Of a stretch of DNA of 59,909 bases, positions 35,806-46,739 are shown in pieces. The stretch is from Parachlorella kessleri. Lineage: Eukaryota > Chlorophyta > Trebouxiophyceae > Chlorellales > Chlorellaceae. A model generated the notes under the pieces. The model was given only the letters and a program-made list of their open reading frames with translations, made no database searches and had not been told where the DNA came from. The DNA is taken from contig BBXU01001584.1 of the NCBI GenBank assembly GCA_001598975.1, positions 1 to 59,909 of the forward strand, read 5' to 3'. Within the stretch, counting starts at the first letter, position 1. Each line of letters begins with the position of its first letter. A program made the position numbers and the translations under genes.

Positions 35806-37125
35806 GGCAGCTCTCGACTTGGCTGCACCTGGCTCCTCTGGTGATGCGAGTTGAGCTGCTGGCGCAGCTGCTGCTGCAGATACCGCTGCTTAGCGCTGCC
35901 AGCTGGGCCATGTAGTGGGGGCTGGTTGCCACTTGCGCCCCCTTCTTGCTGAGAAGGCGCTGGTGTCTGTTGCCGCGGCTGCTGCTGGGGCTTGGGCTGC
36001 TGCTGGGGCTTGGGTCTGTACATGAAGGGGGCCTCACGTGCCGCCAGAAGGTGTGACGGGCCCTGCTGCGCGCCGGGGGGCAGGGGCTCCTGACGCTGCT
36101 GCCGCCATCGCTCCTGGAGCTGCAGCTGGTCAACAGCTGCCTGAGGAGCGAAGTGAGACCCATAGCGTCCTGTCCGCCGGTGGGCATACCTCTGTGATTG
36201 GCTGCGGCAAAGCAAGGACCAGCAACAGCGACTAGTTTCAACACCTGCCAGCCAGGGGCCACACGGATGGATCAAGAGGCAGCCCTGCGCGTGCGCGAAG
36301 CTTGCCCACATGGGGCGCCGGTGTGCAGACGCGCCACCCTAAAGCTTCCTAACGCAATTTGTTATGAGGTTTCTCTTCTTGATTAACAGGCATGCGCACC
36401 TTGGCGCCTGCGGGGCGCCCTGCCCCACAACAGCTTCCACTTGGAGTAGGAACGACCCTCGCTGCGCCTGCTGCATGAACGGGTACTGCTGCGCCTGCGC
36501 CAGCAAGCTCTGCAGCTGCTGCCGCTGGCTCTCCTCGTACCCTTTGCTGCTGGCCAGCTCCTCCAGAGTCAGCACCTGCATGCCAGAAGGGTGGGCACGC
36601 AGTTGAAGGGCGGCTGCAGGTAGTGTGCTTGCCTACGCACCCCAGTAAGTTTTTCCCGCTCCATCCTCTTTGACAACTGACTATATTGCCTTGCCAGAGA
36701 AGGTAGCAAGTCTTGCATGCGACTTGGCCACCACGCTTGACACTTGGCTCACCAGGCTCTCTGCGAAGGTACGCAGGGTGCCCCTGACGTTGCTGAGACC
36801 GTGCTTGCGCTCATATTGGAGGGCCTGCTGCAGCCTGGTTTGTATGCTTGGCTGACCCCCAGCACTGCCACCCGCGCTGCCGCCGCCATTGCCAAGAGAT
36901 GCGAAACCCTGCAGTTGAGGCTTGCACAACTTGTCCTTGCAAAGCCAGCGATAGTCCTTCTGAAAGAGCACTCCTGGTCTGCCTGTAAGGTCCAGTGTTC
37001 ACAAAGTGGCTGATATGGTGTTCAGGACCAACCTTTCCCGGACGTGTGAACGCCCCAAGCAGGCGTGACTGAAAGCCATGGAAGCGCATCGGGGGCCCTG
37101 TCCAGCCCGGCTGAATGCTCAGCAT
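26411..37125 (-). CDS. RECG: DnaQ-like (DEDDh) exonuclease fused to organellar RecG helicase, 1610 aa, 26 exons
   Basis: Exons: 37125-37033, 36959-36753, 36575-36400, 36201-35381, 35113-34936, 34725-34631, 34341-34193, 34045-33931, 33506-33116, 32922-32761, 32468-32324, 32023-31777, 31387-31218, 31029-30886, 30759-30625, 30552-30440, 30175-30081, 29847-29774, 29545-29377, 29075-28895, 28547-28343, 28085-28002, 27759-27657, 27472-27234, 27019-26855, 26587-26411. They keep one frame of 1610 residues. Order: Arg-bearing leader (likely organelle targeting), unknown region to about 160, Gln-rich region, DEDDh exonuclease (about 422-612), Gln/Ala linker (about 612-740), RecG wedge, RecG helicase (to 1610). 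RecG remodels stalled forks, D-loops and R-loops; the plant homologue works in mitochondria and plastids. The in-line exonuclease suggests coupled resection or proofreading, which is inference. Introns after 34936 and 30440 have GC donors. The leader also reads from a second ATG at 37089. No sign of a split into two genes is seen. Confidence 0.85.
33931..35430 (-). other. DEDDh 3'-5' exonuclease domain within the RECG-type gene
   Basis: The domain spans the end of exon 4 to exon 8. It opens with [11 protein letters not shown] (D428, E430), continues with IILEIAAK and [14 protein letters not shown], then [20 protein letters not shown] (D526). It closes with [14 protein letters not shown] (H588, D593). 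These are all four acidic residues and the His of the DnaQ/DEDDh exonuclease active site, so the domain should be catalytically competent with two metal ions. Every exon junction through it is in phase. Confidence 0.88.
35764..35805. repeat. CTG/CAG trinucleotide microsatellite coding for polyglutamine
   Basis: An uninterrupted run of CTG units on the + strand (CAG on the coding minus strand) encodes 13 consecutive Gln in exon 4 of the RECG-type gene. It lies in a wider Gln/Pro-rich stretch (about 35490-36020). Length polymorphism between strains is expected. Confidence 0.9.
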
Positions 37126-38482
37126 GCCACGTTCAAGTTACAAGTTGCACCAGGTCTGCTACTGCAATGTTGCATGAGACAAGAGTCTTATAACTTCCAC
37201 ACTCTATTTCACTCCTCATATAACAAGTTGCATCCACAGTTCAGTGCGTCAGGGGCTGGGCGACTTTTAGAAGGACCAAGTTCTCAGGAAAGCAATCAAG
37301 GTGACAAAATGCCATCCGGGTGCGACTGATCAAATACTTGCTGCTCAGCCTGCTCCGAGGCGCGCAGCAACAAACTTCCAAGCTGATGGCTTTGTACCCT
37401 GTCAATCAAACCGTGTCAATATATTGAGTGTAGCAAAATGCAAGCAGCAACACGCTCCGCTGGAAAGGTGTGAGGTCGGGTATAGTCAGTAAAGGGTCCC
37501 TGAGGCACACCTGGGTCACGCTGGCCACAACAGCCCGAGCTTAACTGACACTATAGGACGGAAGCTTTCTTTAAGAAGCAAAGCCTGTACTTGCAAAGGC
37601 TTAAGGACCAGCGTTAGCACCTGTATTATCAACATTCAGCTGCCCCAGCTAAAACAGTCGCTTGAGCCTTAGCTGCATGGTGCAGGGTGCTAGGTAAAGC
37701 AAACAGTTGACAGGAGTAGGGGCAGTTCACAAACTGCTTTGATCAGCTCTGCCCGTAGCACACCAGCGCCTTGATGTTGGGGATGGGTCAAGGATGCTGG
37801 CTCCAGATTTGCCTCAGGCAGCGCAGGCAACTCATAACATGCCAGATGTGGCCGGCGACATGCAAGTCTGCCGCTACACAAACTGGGGTTTCTTGAAGAC
37901 CGCATCCAAGCCAGCACCAGGTAAAACAAGGTTGCTTTCCCAGCCATGCATACTGGGCTCAAGGAACAAGCCTGACATATGTGTCCAGTCACATTTCACG
38001 GACCCTCCTGTCACAATTTACCTTTACAAGTAGCCCCCTTTGCTTGGTCCCTACTACGCGGGCCCTTGCTGGTCAGTGCAACATGTAGCCATGCTGTCAT
38101 TTGCCCTCCCTCCATTTTCTTGTCATCCAGGACCAGACGACTCAACTAATAGGCCCTTAGTATATGTACTAACGCCTTGTCCTATACTACAAGTTACAAT
38201 AACTGCCATTATCAGTAATAATGAGGGCATGTAAGCAGGCTTTACTATTAGGACTTACTCTGCCACGACTTCTCGGCAAGCGACGTGCGCCATACCCTCT
38301 CCCACAAAGGCTAGGGGCAGGCCAAAGCCGCCACAGGCTAAACCTGGCATTCACAGCATGTTGCCGGGATTGCAAAGCACATGCCCGCCCGCCTGTGAAT
38401 CACTGCCCACCACCTCAAAAAGCCCGACCCATCGCAGCATCGCCCGCGGCCCAACATCCGCCAACCTCACAGGTGACCACAG
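37126..38482. other. Intergenic, between two tandem minus-strand genes
   Basis: About 1.36 kb upstream of the RECG-type start and downstream of the SHMT stop. On the minus strand, TGTAA occurs near 38206 and 38024, about 280 and 460 nt past the SHMT stop. TGTAA is the usual green-algal poly(A) signal, so either could end that mRNA. No coding region was recognised. Confidence 0.5.
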
Positions 38483-41400
38483 TTAGAGGCCAGGCATGGG
38501 GAAGCCATGGGCAAATGCCTCGACCTCGGCCTTCAGCTGCTTCACATCCTCCCGCTGTGCGCCTTCCCCCGCCAGGTAGGCTGTGAACTCCTTGAGCTTG
38601 CCGGGGGCGGGGGTGGCGGCCTTGCAGTCCTGGGCAATCTTCACCGCGCGGTCAATGAAGTTGGCCACCTGCAGCGCAGGAGCAAGGCCGAAATGCATAA
38701 ATACAAAGAAGAGGCAGTAAGCACCTGGACGACATATGGCGACGGGGTGCGTAGCCTGGCAGAGAGGCGCGACGTAGGCAAGACGCAAAGCGGCTGACCG
38801 GTGAGCGGGGGGGTAGTCAGAGAGCCAGCTGCAGGCCAGGAGGAGTCAACAACAAGGCTGCAGGGCTGGTCCGATCCTTGCTCCGAAACATGCAAGGCAC
38901 TGACAGCCAGCCCGCCAGCCGGCCATGGCGCACCTTGACAAAGTCCTGTTCCCGGAAGCCGCGGGTGGTGAGGGCGGGGGTGCCGATGCGGATGCCGCCC
39001 GGCACCATGGCGGACTGGTCGCCCGGCACGCTGTTCTTGTTCAGGGTGATGCTCACAAGGTCCAGCACCTGCGGCCAACAAGAGGGGGCGGCATAAAGCA
39101 GGTTGGCGCCAGCAGGGGTACAAAGCAAGAGCTCCCGCCCCTGCAAGCATCTCACAACCCAGCACCTCGGCATGTTACAGATGTCTGTTCTGTGTGACAG
39201 GGCTCTAGCCATTCAGTATGCGCCACAAGCAGCACTGCTGGTGCCTCTCACAATTCCCATAAGTAGCAGCCCACCCATACGCACATTGCGCCCCGCTTCA
39301 CCTGCTGCACGCGGGCGCCGTCGATGCCGCTGGGCTTGAGGTCCACCAAGATGAGGTGGTTGTCGGTGCCGCCGCTCACAATCTTGAAGCCCAGCTCAGT
39401 CATCCTGCAGGGAGACCGGGGAACAAAGCAGCTGGTTTGCATCAACTGTGCCTTTGGGGAGGGGTACACCAGCTGAACCACCGCTCAAGGCACCCGCCTC
39501 CCTCATGTTCCCCACGCAGCGCAACGCAGCATGTGGCCCACACAGTGTGAGGGACCCATTGCATCTCTTCGCCTTCCCGACCTGCGTGCCGCCCTTCCCC
39601 CGCCCCCGCGCACCTCTTGGCCAGCGCCCGCGCATTGGCCACCACCTGGCGCTGGTACTCCCTGAACTCCTCGGTCTTGGCCATCTTGAGCGCCACCGCC
39701 AGGCCGGAGATGGTGTGGTTGTGGGGGCCGCCCTGGAGGCCGGGGAAGACTGCCTGGTTGATCTCCGACTCGTACTGCTTGCGGTAGAAGATCATGCCTG
39801 CGGCAGAGAAACACAAAGGAGGTCATGGGCGCAACTAGTTAACGCTGTGAGGTCCCCGCACCCACAAGGTTCCACTACCTGTGCACCGGCAGCAGCTTCG
39901 CTGAGAGGGCCGCTCACTCTCTGCCAACGTTCGTCGAGCTGACTGCTGCTGCTCGTGCGCACTTGGGAGCCCACCACGCCTCAGAGACAGGGACCCAGCT
40001 TGACCGTCACGGAAGAGAGAGATAAGGAGAGTCCGTCACGTCCGTCAAGCGTCACAAGGCCACCAGGCACACCACCGGCCAGCTGGCTCACCGCCGCGGG
40101 GCCCGCGCAGCGACTTGTGTGTGGTGGTGGTAACGATGTCGCTGACGGGGAAGGGGCTCTCCACGACGCCCGCGGCCACCAGGCCAGAGATGTGGGCCAT
40201 GTCAGACATCAGGTAGGCGCCCACAGAGTCGGCGATCTTGCGCATGCGCGCATAGTCAAAGTCACGAGAGTATGCCGAGGCGCCGGCGATGATCAAGCGG
40301 GGCCTGCAGAGGACCACGCGTGAGCAGCGTGCTGACATGCCAGTGAGAAGCGTGCATAACACACCATAGAGTGGAGTGAGCCCCGCCCCAGGAGGCCACA
40401 GAAGGCCTCTGCCCCAAAAGTGCCATGCAAAGTGGGCGCCTTGCTGGCTCCTTGGGCCCTGACAAGCATGGCAAAGCGAGGAGCGACGGCTGGAGGAAAT
40501 GCAGCGCTAGTGCAGCAGGAGGCAAGGCCAGGGCCGGACGCATGGGAGGTGATGCCGGGCGGTGGTAGCAGCTCAGTGAGATTCCCACAAGGTGTCGTCA
40601 CAGCGTGACTCAGAATCTACTATCAGATGGAATGCATCCTCGCTGCCTTGACCAGCACCTCGCAGTGCCCTGGCGTAACCCCCAACTGAAAGTCATCACC
40701 GTCTCAACTGTATCCAACATCCAAGTGCTTGACTCCCATAGACTTCAAGCATCATGGCAAGCCCGGCCGAAAGGTACCCGGGTCGTCAACCCCCACCTGA
40801 AGAGGGTGGCCGTCTTCTCCAGCATGTCATAATCCACAATGCCAGTCTCCTCGTTCAGCCGGTAGGGCATCGACTCAAAGTAGACAGATGTGGCGGACAC
40901 GCGGCGCTTGGGGGTCATGAAGCCGTGGGTCAGGTGCCCGCCTGTTGTGGGGGGAGCGAGCAAAGGTGGAGTGAGCATGGGAGAAGGAAAGGACGGCTGC
41001 AGCGTGAGAGAAGGCAGTAATTAGTCCGAGGGAATGAGCCAGTTCAGGCACTGGCGCTCTGCTAGCACTATATTAGATAGATTGCATTTCATCCAGCCGG
41101 AGCTCTGCTTTTAAGCTGACACGGCCGCCCTAGCAGGCTCGCAAACTTGCAAAACAAAAGACAGCAGGCCCCCAGGCCAGCCTCTTCTGTATCACAGCAC
41201 TCCAAACCATGCAACATCCTCTAGACCAGGGTCTCTAGCCCACCAACCCGCGTCCGCCGCTCACCATGAGGCAGGTCCAGCCCCATGATGCGGTCATGCG
41301 GCTTCAGCAGCGCGGTGTAGACCGCAAAGTTGGCGGGCGAGCCTGACAGGGTCTGCACGTTCACTCCCCACTCAGCCGGGTCCAGCCCAAATGCCTCCAG

Positions 41401-42441
41401 GGCACGCTTCTGCAGGGAACATGCCAGCCCAGCAGTCTGTAAGTATGAAAGGTGCATGGGGACGACAGAGCAGAGCAGCATGGGCCTTGCCCATTTGGAG
41501 ACGAAGTCCAAGCCCCAGCCAGCCAGCCAGGACTGCCGCCGCCGCCAACACGGCCACCCTGTTAGCAACCCAGCTACTGCTAGGGCCAAGCAAGGCAGGC
41601 AGCATGAGGTAAGGGAAGGCCAGGGGGCACCCCACCCAAGCGTCCTCCCTTTGAACTGTACTCTGCACATAGAGTGGCGTCGCTTGCCAGAGTGGCGTCG
41701 CTTGTGAGGCTCCCCAGGCTGCCCTGCTGCCGCTCTGACCTGGCACAGCCGCTCGCACTCGTCAATGAACTCGTTGCCGCCATAGTAGCGGGCGCCAGGC
41801 AGGCCCTCAGAGTACTTGTTGGTCATGCATGACCCCACCGCGGTCATCACCGCCCGCGAGGTGAAGTTCTCGGAGGCGATCAGCTCCAGGCCAGACACCT
41901 GCCCCACAAACAGCAGGCACTCTTCAGATGGGTGCGTTCAGGTGGGTGCCGTCCGGGGTGAGCAGCACGCTCAGTTTGAAAGCTGGTTGGTGAGGTGTGT
42001 TGAGCCAGCCTGTGCAATACCTGCTGGTCGAGCTGCGGCTGAGCACGACCGCTGTGCAACCAGCTGTTATGCGAGGCGGACGCCGCACCTGGCGACTCTT
42101 CTCGTGCTTGATGATGCTGGCAACCTCTGGGTCCACCTCGTCCAGAGGGCCATCATACTGAAACAGCTTGGCTTCTGCATGCAGCCATGCATGCACTAGT
42201 CAGTACTGTCCCCCTACGAATACAGTGTAGAAACCTGCACTCGTCACAAAACACGCGAGCTCACACCTGCCGCTGGAGGAGTGGCCAGCGTGGCCTGGCA
42301 AGGGGTGCAGACCCGCTGCCTGTGCAGCAGCAGAGTCTGGCGGCAGGTCGCTGCCTTGAGCCCAGCCCTGTTGCCTGACACACAAGTGCTGGCCAGCTGG
42401 GCAGGGGTGACCCTTTGACTCAAGGAGCTCTGCAGCTGCAT
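38483..42441 (-). CDS. SHM: Serine hydroxymethyltransferase, organelle-targeted, 509 aa
   Basis: Ten exons, 42441-42267, 42174-42089, 41898-41740, 41409-41265, 40941-40797, 40303-40092, 39797-39614, 39404-39302, 39068-38934, 38668-38483, yield 509 residues. It is a PLP enzyme that converts serine and tetrahydrofolate to glycine and methylene-THF. Visible blocks are [57 protein letters not shown], and the PLP-lysine motif [14 protein letters not shown] (Lys at residue 300, codon near 40114). The first 58 residues ([15 protein letters not shown] and following) are rich in Gln, Ser, Thr, Ala and Arg and lack acidic residues, as in a mitochondrial or plastid presequence. Mature sequence begins near [17 protein letters not shown] mitochondrial isoform would serve photorespiration; a plastid one would serve folate C1 supply. 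The sequence alone does not decide. Confidence 0.95.
41671..41704. repeat. Short tandem duplication in an SHMT intron
   Basis: AGAGTGGCGTCGCTTG occurs at 41671-41686 and again at 41689-41704, inside the intron between exons 3 and 4 of the SHMT gene. No function is apparent. Confidence 0.85.
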
Positions 42442-42869
42442 GGTGTCGTGATGAAAGGAGTGGCACCGCCCTAGCAGCTTGACAAGGTAGTCTCTTGATA
42501 GATCAATGTGGGAAGTGACTCCAGCTGCGAGTAGCGCCGCGGGGGTGTCCGCCGTGGGGTTTCCCAGGTACACAGTATTTCAAGCCGCCACCTAGAGCAC
42601 GTTTTTCTGATTCAAGCTGTCAGCCACCCTTCAAAGCTGCTTTACCGACCACCACGTTCCTCACTTGTTCGCCGAACTCCTCCACCACTAGCCCCGTTGC
42701 GCCGCCGCCAGTAAGTCGAAAGGCAAGTCACAACCGCACAACCAGCTCGGGGGGCGTCTTGACGGCTTTGCAGACGGTGCCCAGAGGCCTTGGTTTCAGA
42801 ACTGACAGTTCAGCCCTCGTGTGCAGACGTGATCGAGGACCCTAGTGTCTGCTGCAGGCGGGGTGCCCC
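42442..42869. promoter_or_regulatory. Shared upstream region, SHMT (-) and papain-type protease (+)
   Basis: The 428 bp between two divergent start codons must contain both promoters. No TATA box or other specific element could be assigned from the sequence. Confidence 0.3.
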
Positions 42870-45800
42870 ATGCTTCTTTCAAAGGCCGTAGCACTTGCCT
42901 TTTTGGCGGCATGTGGGGTGGTGTGTGCTGCAGACACCAACGACGCACTGCTGTCTCAGGCCCAGGTGGGTTAGTTGGGGTGCATGCCCGTGGCTGAGGG
43001 TATCTTGGAGTGTCGGGCAAGGGTATGCCCAGCACAACCCCAGAACGACAGTAGGGCATACGTATTGACTGCTGAACTGAAACCATTTTCCCTGCAGACT
43101 TCCCCCAAGGATGCCTTCCTTGCCTATGCCCAGAAGCACAACCGGGACTACCTCAACAACCAGCAGGCAAGCTGGACCGTCAGGAGGCAGGCTGTCCCAG
43201 ACAAGGTCCTTGTCTTCCATCTCAAGTGACTTGCAGGGACTAACGGTGTAGAGCCTAGCTGGGCCAGGCCGGCTACACAAAGTGGTGCCATCTGGCTACA
43301 CCTGCTTTGTCCATCCCGCTGGTCACAGCACCGCACTATCCAAAATTGATAAACCAATAATACAGCTCTGGCAAGCCCCTGCAGGAGCTGGAGCAGCGGT
43401 ACGAGGTGTTTGTGCAGAATCTGCGCCGCATCGTAGAGCACAACGCTCGCAATGATGTGTCCTACACTCTTGGCCTGAACGGTAAGTAGGTTAGCTGCTA
43501 TTTGTGTGGCAATGCTGCCCATTTAAGGCAACCCTGCCCTGCTCCCACCTGGGCCTTAGTTCTTGGCTGCTGTGCTCAGCTATTTTGGTGACATTGCTTT
43601 CAGGACTAGGCCCCTGGTGCAGCACTGGTACCTTCCTGTGAAGCCAAGTGGCGTTCCCATGCCTTGCAGGGTTTGCTGACCTGACAACTGAGGAGTTTGC
43701 TGAGCGGTATTTTGGCACTGGGCCCCGCAAGGACATGGCCACGCTTCGCAGGCAAGTGCATGCCCAACCCCAAGCTGCCTGACTTCAAATTTTTTGCCAC
43801 TGAACTCTGCGCAGGTGCATCAGCATGAGCGAGCAGGATAGCAACCAGTACTGGACCTGGAGAAGTCTCTGCGTCGGACAGTTGAAGCCATGCATGGGGC
43901 CCCAGGAGCAGATCAGGGCTGTGTGAGCTTGCCCATTTGTATAGAGTGGGATTGACAACCTGGCATGCAGAGGCCAGAATGTGGTACAAGGAGGCCTGAC
44001 TGGTCATCTCATCCTTCCTGGTGCTGCTGCAGCATGCACCGGGGTGCTGACCTGGGCCGCAGCAGCGAGCACTTCCCCCTCAGCCACAACACCCCGCCTG
44101 CGCGTGTGAACTGGGTGGAGGCAGGCATCATCACCCCCATCAAGGACCAGCACGTGAACGGCTCCAAGTGCGGCTGCTGCTATGCATTTGGAGGCGTCGC
44201 GGGCATTGAGGCCGCCAACGCCAAGTTCACAGGCCAGGTGGGACGCAGGGTGGTGCTGCTGCTATGTGCTGGTCTGTGACCTCTGTGTTTCAGAAGCATG
44301 GAAGCTGCCTGCCTGGTAGTGCTGGGCTGCATTGGGCACTGCCATGCGTCATGATACTCCAGGACCTGTCAGCATACCCTTCAGCTGTCTGCAGCGACTT
44401 TGGTAGGCATGACATGGAACGGGCATGCAGTGCCGCCTGGGACCCCACTGCTGCGATTTGCGTCGGCCTTCAGTGGCTCGCCTGCTGCTGTCCCTTGCCT
44501 TCGCAGGCAGTCTCCCTGTCGGAGCAGCAGATTGTGGACTGCGACGGCCTGGACTATGGCTGCGACGGCGGCGACTTTTGGAACGTGGTGCAGTACGTGC
44601 ATGAGAATGGCGGAATTGACTCTGATGCCGACTACCCGTACCTGGCCCAGGAGGACAAGTGCCGCAAGCGCAAGGCCCGCAAGCACCACGTGGTGACCGT
44701 GGACGGCTACCAGTTTGTGCCGGAGCACAACGAGACGGCGCTGATGCAGTCGGTGGCGTTCCTGGTGAGGGCCCGGGGCTGGAGCTGGGGGGAGGGAGGG
44801 GAAAGGAGGGGGTGAGAGGAGAGAAAGGGGAGGGTGGGTTGTTGTTTGTCAAGTGGACTCTGCATAGTATCAGCGACTCTCTGTGCCTCTCGGTGGTTGG
44901 AAGCTGCAAGCGGATGCCGTGTCCTCGATGAGCTGCTGTATGTCCAACGCACTCAAACAACAGCCCCCTTTGTGTGCCCGGCCCTGCGCCTGCAGCCCAC
45001 CATTGTTGCGGTGTGCTGCGGCCAATACATCGACCAGTGGCACCTCTATGCTGGCGGCATCTTTGACACGAACGCCCACTGCACTGCCCCCCTGGACCAT
45101 GCTGTGCTGGTTGTGGGCTACGGTGCCGAGGCAGACGGCACCCCCTACTGGCTCATGTAAGGCGGCATCACGGCTTTGGACTCGCTTCAGCTCTGGAGTG
45201 CCTGCTGTGGTTTCTCCTGGTCGTGCCACTCCACTCCACGTGCCTAACTCTATTGTTGCAGCCAGGGCAGCCTGTCTCTCCCACACAAAGGGATGGCTAC
45301 CGCAGAACAGTTTAAAGCTGCATCTGGCCTGGGTAGCTGTCAAGCACCAAGGTGCAGTCACAGGCATACGCACATGCGCTGGGCAAGGCGTACGCCATCA
45401 AGCCCTTGATTTTGCCTTCCTGCTGCAGTAAGAACAGCTGGGGCAGCCACTGGGGCGAGGGCGGCTTCATGAAGCTGCTGCGCAATGTCAGCGACCCCCT
45501 GGGGCAGAACGGCCTGCTGAGCCTGCCCCCGGCTTACGTCATCAAGGAGCATGGCAACCCAGGGCCACACGCTTTCCAGGTGGGGCATGCTGCTCGCTAA
45601 AGAATCGCAGGGGTTCCTTTGTGCAAGTGCGTGCACACGACGGACCATGGCAAACGCCCATCACTGGTGCCAATTTCCATCGCTTGCCCTGATAGCTGCG
45701 AGGACTTTCTCTGGCAGTATGCCGGAGGGGGTTGAAAAAGGGAGCCATCAGCCTACGCAAAGTGTGTTGCAGCCGGTGACTGTACATTGTTTGCTCGTAA

Positions 45801-46113
45801 TGTGCAGGGCCGCCGCCATGGGCACGTGGGCAGCCATGTGCTTGCGCTGCCCAGCATGCTCTCCAGGTGGTTCAGCATGGCGCAGGAGGCTTGAAGCTTC
45901 ACATGCCTGCATTCCTTATTCTTTTAGACGCTTCTGCCCGGTCCAGGCACTCTGATCATTGTTTGCCTACTGGTTGGTCTGCTTCTGGTGCTGAGTGCAA
46001 TACCTGTTGCTTGTTGTGCGTATGCCATTCCCCTTGGTGGCGCGCTTCCCATTATTGCGTTCCTTGACACGAAACTACCAATAAATAACCTTCTCCTACT
46101 AAATAATTCATAG
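42870..46113 (+). CDS. Papain-family (C1A) cysteine protease with signal peptide, I29 propeptide and C-terminal membrane segment, 434 aa
   Basis: Nine exons: 42870-42965, 43098-43166, 43385-43481, 43670-43751, 44033-44237, 44507-44764, 44996-45156, 45429-45579, 45928-46113, giving 434 residues. The signal peptide is MLLSKAVALAFLAACGVVCA. An I29-type propeptide follows (AFLAYAQKHNRDYL, ELEQRYEVFVQNLRRI, GFADLTTEEFAERYFG). The catalytic domain has DQ (oxyanion hole), KCGCCYAFGG with nucleophile C164, LDHAVLVVGYG with H304, and KNSWGSHWGEGGF with N325. The usual CGSCWAF is CGCCYAF here, after a short insert. After the protease domain, the last exon adds a long hydrophobic run (LIIVCLLVGLLLVLSAIPVA and more) and a short tail. 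This predicts a membrane-anchored zymogen in the secretory or vacuolar pathway. Introns after 43166 and 43751 have GC donors. The junction into the last exon uses a TAG acceptor and is the least certain one. Confidence 0.88.
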
Positions 46114-46739
46114 TGACGTTGAGGGAACAGCTTGATGCGCCGCCTGCACCTCGTCTTACTCCAGTGCAATGCATATCCCTGTGACCCTGCGCTAGTGAAA
46201 TATGACATTACTACGTGCCAGCAGCTGATGACGGGCCTAATAACCAAATCACACACCAAAAGCACAGCTTTGGACTGCTGCAACACCACACAGCGGCTAC
46301 ACAACACCAAGGGGTACTCGCTCGCACAAGCCGAGTAGCACACGCTTCCACTCCGCTGCAGCCTAGCCTACTGGTGTCACTCGCATCCCTCTCCTAGGTG
46401 GTTTGGGTTGACTTACTTACCATGTGAACAGCACGAACTTGGAACATCTCAAACAAATGATGACAACCCCTGGATACCAGGCAGAGTAAGAGGGTGACAT
46501 CACCGGGCATGCACTGCCCTCAGCACCCCAAATCCTTCTGTACATGCATGCAGCAACACCAAACAAGCACACAAAAGAAAGCGTTCGTCAGAGAAGATCC
46601 TTGCAGAAGAAGATGCAGGCTGTTCGGCTTCCACTTCGGGCCTGGACCAGTCCTTGTCATGTCACATACACTGTTAGTGAAGTCCATAAGCAACAACACC
46701 AGCTAACTCCTGATGCCTGCTGCCGAGAGATGTGATCCA
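46114..46739. other. Intergenic, between two convergent genes
   Basis: About 625 bp between the protease stop (+) and the CCCH zinc-finger stop (-), expected to hold both 3' UTRs. No other feature was recognised. Confidence 0.6.

Noticed and set aside
33931..37125. Exonuclease as a separate gene upstream of RECG
   Set aside because: The last exonuclease exon has a proper GT donor with phase 1 that matches the next exon, no in-frame stop follows the exonuclease motif, and the gap holds no promoter-sized space.
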